Below are positions 63,213-64,000 of a stretch of 64,000 bases of DNA, piece by piece. Made by a program: the position numbers and the translations under genes. Source of the stretch: Caecitellus pseudoparvulus (taxonomy: Eukaryota; Bigyra: Bicosoecida); contig CBFFRQ010000065.1 in assembly GCA_965644315.1 (NCBI GenBank), positions 248,001 through 312,000 on the forward strand. Direction: 5' to 3'. The notes below the pieces were generated by a model. It worked only from the letters and a program-made list of their open reading frames with translations. It was not told the origin of the DNA and made no database searches. The first letter of the stretch is position 1. Each line of letters begins with the position of its first letter.

Positions 63213-64000
63213 ATGGCTGCTGACAGCGACAGCCAGTCACATGTGACACGATGGGGAGCTGCATGCGAGAATGAGCAGGCAGACGTGCTGCTGAGCATGC
63301 TGGGGGAGTGTGGGGATGGAGTGGATGCGGAGCTGGGAGGGTTGTCAAGTGCTGACACAACTGCTGGCTTCACGGTTGCTTGCAAGACAGGGCACGCTGA
63401 GTTACTTCGTAGGTTGCTGGCGCTGGAGGGGGATGTGGCTGTGGACGTGCATGCTGGACCCGAGGGCGAGCCTGAGGCTGGCTTCCATGCTGCCTGTGTG
63501 AATGGGCACTTGGACGTGGTGCGCGAACTACTTGCTTTGAGTGGTGACCGCGAGGTGGATGTGCATGCTGTGCTGCGTGGCGCTCCAGATGCTGGCTTCC
63601 TACTCGCCTGCCAGCATGGCCATGTGGACGTGGTGCGCGAGTTGCTGGCTTTGGCCGGGCATCGCGAGGTGGACGTGCATGCTGGGCCCGAAGGCGAGCC
63701 TGAGGTTGGATTTCGGCTTGCGTGCTCGAGAGGCCACTTCGAGGTGGTGCGCGAGCTGCTAGCGCTGACAGGGCACCGTGAGGTGGATGTCCATGCTTTG
63801 AACGAGTTTGGCTTCGTACGTGCCTGTGCGAATGGCCATGTCGATGTTGTGCGCGAGCTGCTAGCGCTGACTGGGCATCGGGAGGTAAATGTGCATACCG
63901 GGCCTGGTGGCATGCCAGTCTTTGGTTTTCAACTTGCCTGTCAGAATGGACACATTGATGTGGTGCATGAGCTGCTGGCTCTGACAGGGCACCGAGAGGT
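63213..64000 (+). CDS. ankyrin-repeat protein, truncated at the right edge
   Basis: The frame opens at ATG 63213 and runs off the window, with 262 complete codons visible. After a short N-terminus, six or more ankyrin-like repeats of 30-39 residues appear. Each has the core GFxxACxxGHxDVVRELLALxGHREVDVHA, with GPEGEPE-type linkers. The TPLH motif of classic ankyrin is replaced by xGFxxA, a form seen in expanded protist ankyrin families. Neighbouring repeats are nearly identical at the DNA level (for example gtgcgcgagctgctagcgct), which points to recent tandem expansion. Function unknown; such repeats bind other proteins. Confidence 0.85.
   Translation, partial: MAADSDSQSHVTRWGAACENEQADVLLSMLGECGDGVDAELGGLSSADTTAGFTVACKTGHAELLRRLLALEGDVAVDVHAGPEGEPEAGFHAACVNGHLDVVRELLALSGDREVDVHAVLRGAPDAGFLLACQHGHVDVVRELLALAGHREVDVHAGPEGEPEVGFRLACSRGHFEVVRELLALTGHREVDVHALNEFGFVRACANGHVDVVRELLALTGHREVNVHTGPGGMPVFGFQLACQNGHIDVVHELLALTGHRE

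Overview
The window is nuclear DNA from a free-living single-celled eukaryote. It is GC-rich and gene-dense, with 22 protein genes in 64 kb, or about one per 2.9 kb. Introns are short (about 62-210 nt), GT...AG, often with gtgagt/gtgcgt donors and gcag/acag acceptors. The genes encode eukaryotic MCM3, myosin, a mitochondrial ribosomal protein, ER lipid enzymes, a P2X channel and diphthamide-loop EF-2 chemistry. I cannot name the species. Large EF-hand, IQ/C2 and LRR proteins resemble flagellate proteins, so a flagellated protist or alga is plausible. No transposon, tRNA, rRNA or CRISPR was recognised.

Layout: (1) 0.4-1.2 kb, RibD_C-type reductase (+). (2) 1.3-11.0 kb, a 3,244-residue MyTH4 protein (-). 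(3) 11.3-14.0 kb, an EF-2 paralogue with a dead G domain (-). (4) 14.4-15.1 kb, phosphatidylserine synthase (+). (5) 15.1-16.4 kb, NDUFAF5-like methyltransferase (-). (6) 17.1-18.1 kb, 1-Cys peroxiredoxin (+). (7) 18.2-26.2 kb, a giant multi-EF-hand protein (-). (8) 26.3-28.2 kb, AAA ATPase (+). (9) 28.3-29.8 kb, GPAT3/4/9-type acyltransferase (-). (10) 30.1-31.2 kb, 3-ketoacyl-CoA reductase (-). (11) 31.6-32.5 kb, NLS/coiled-coil protein (+). (12) 33.1-34.4 kb, RING protein (+). (13) 34.5-35.9 kb, mL46 (+). (14) 35.9-38.9 kb, MCM3 (-). (15) 39.3-41.2 kb, EttA-type ABC-F with a presequence (+). (16) 41.5-46.6 kb, LRR protein (+). (17) 46.9-51.9 kb, myosin (+). (18) 51.9-53.1 kb, phosphopantetheinyl transferase (-). 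(19) 53.8-58.9 kb, IQ/C2 coiled-coil protein (+). (20) 58.9-60.5 kb, AAAP amino-acid transporter (-). (21) 61.0-62.7 kb, P2X channel (+). (22) 63.2 kb to the right edge, an ankyrin-repeat protein (+, cut off).

These are not an operon, but there are themes. Organelle maintenance covers mL46, the EttA homologue, NDUFAF5, peroxiredoxin and perhaps the PPTase. ER lipid synthesis covers GPAT, KCR and PS synthase. Calcium signalling and cytoskeleton cover the EF-hand array, P2X, IQ myosin and the IQ/C2 protein. Seven convergent gene pairs have stop codons only 7-91 bp apart. Introns cluster at the 5' ends of genes. A nine-base word, TGCGGAAAT, recurs near gene starts and in first introns and is a candidate regulatory element.

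Most notable is gene 3: a full-length EF-2 relative that has lost every GTP-binding motif yet keeps the domain IV tip with the histidine that is normally turned into diphthamide. Exon joins below were worked out by eye from splice signals and reading phase; no transcript data were available.
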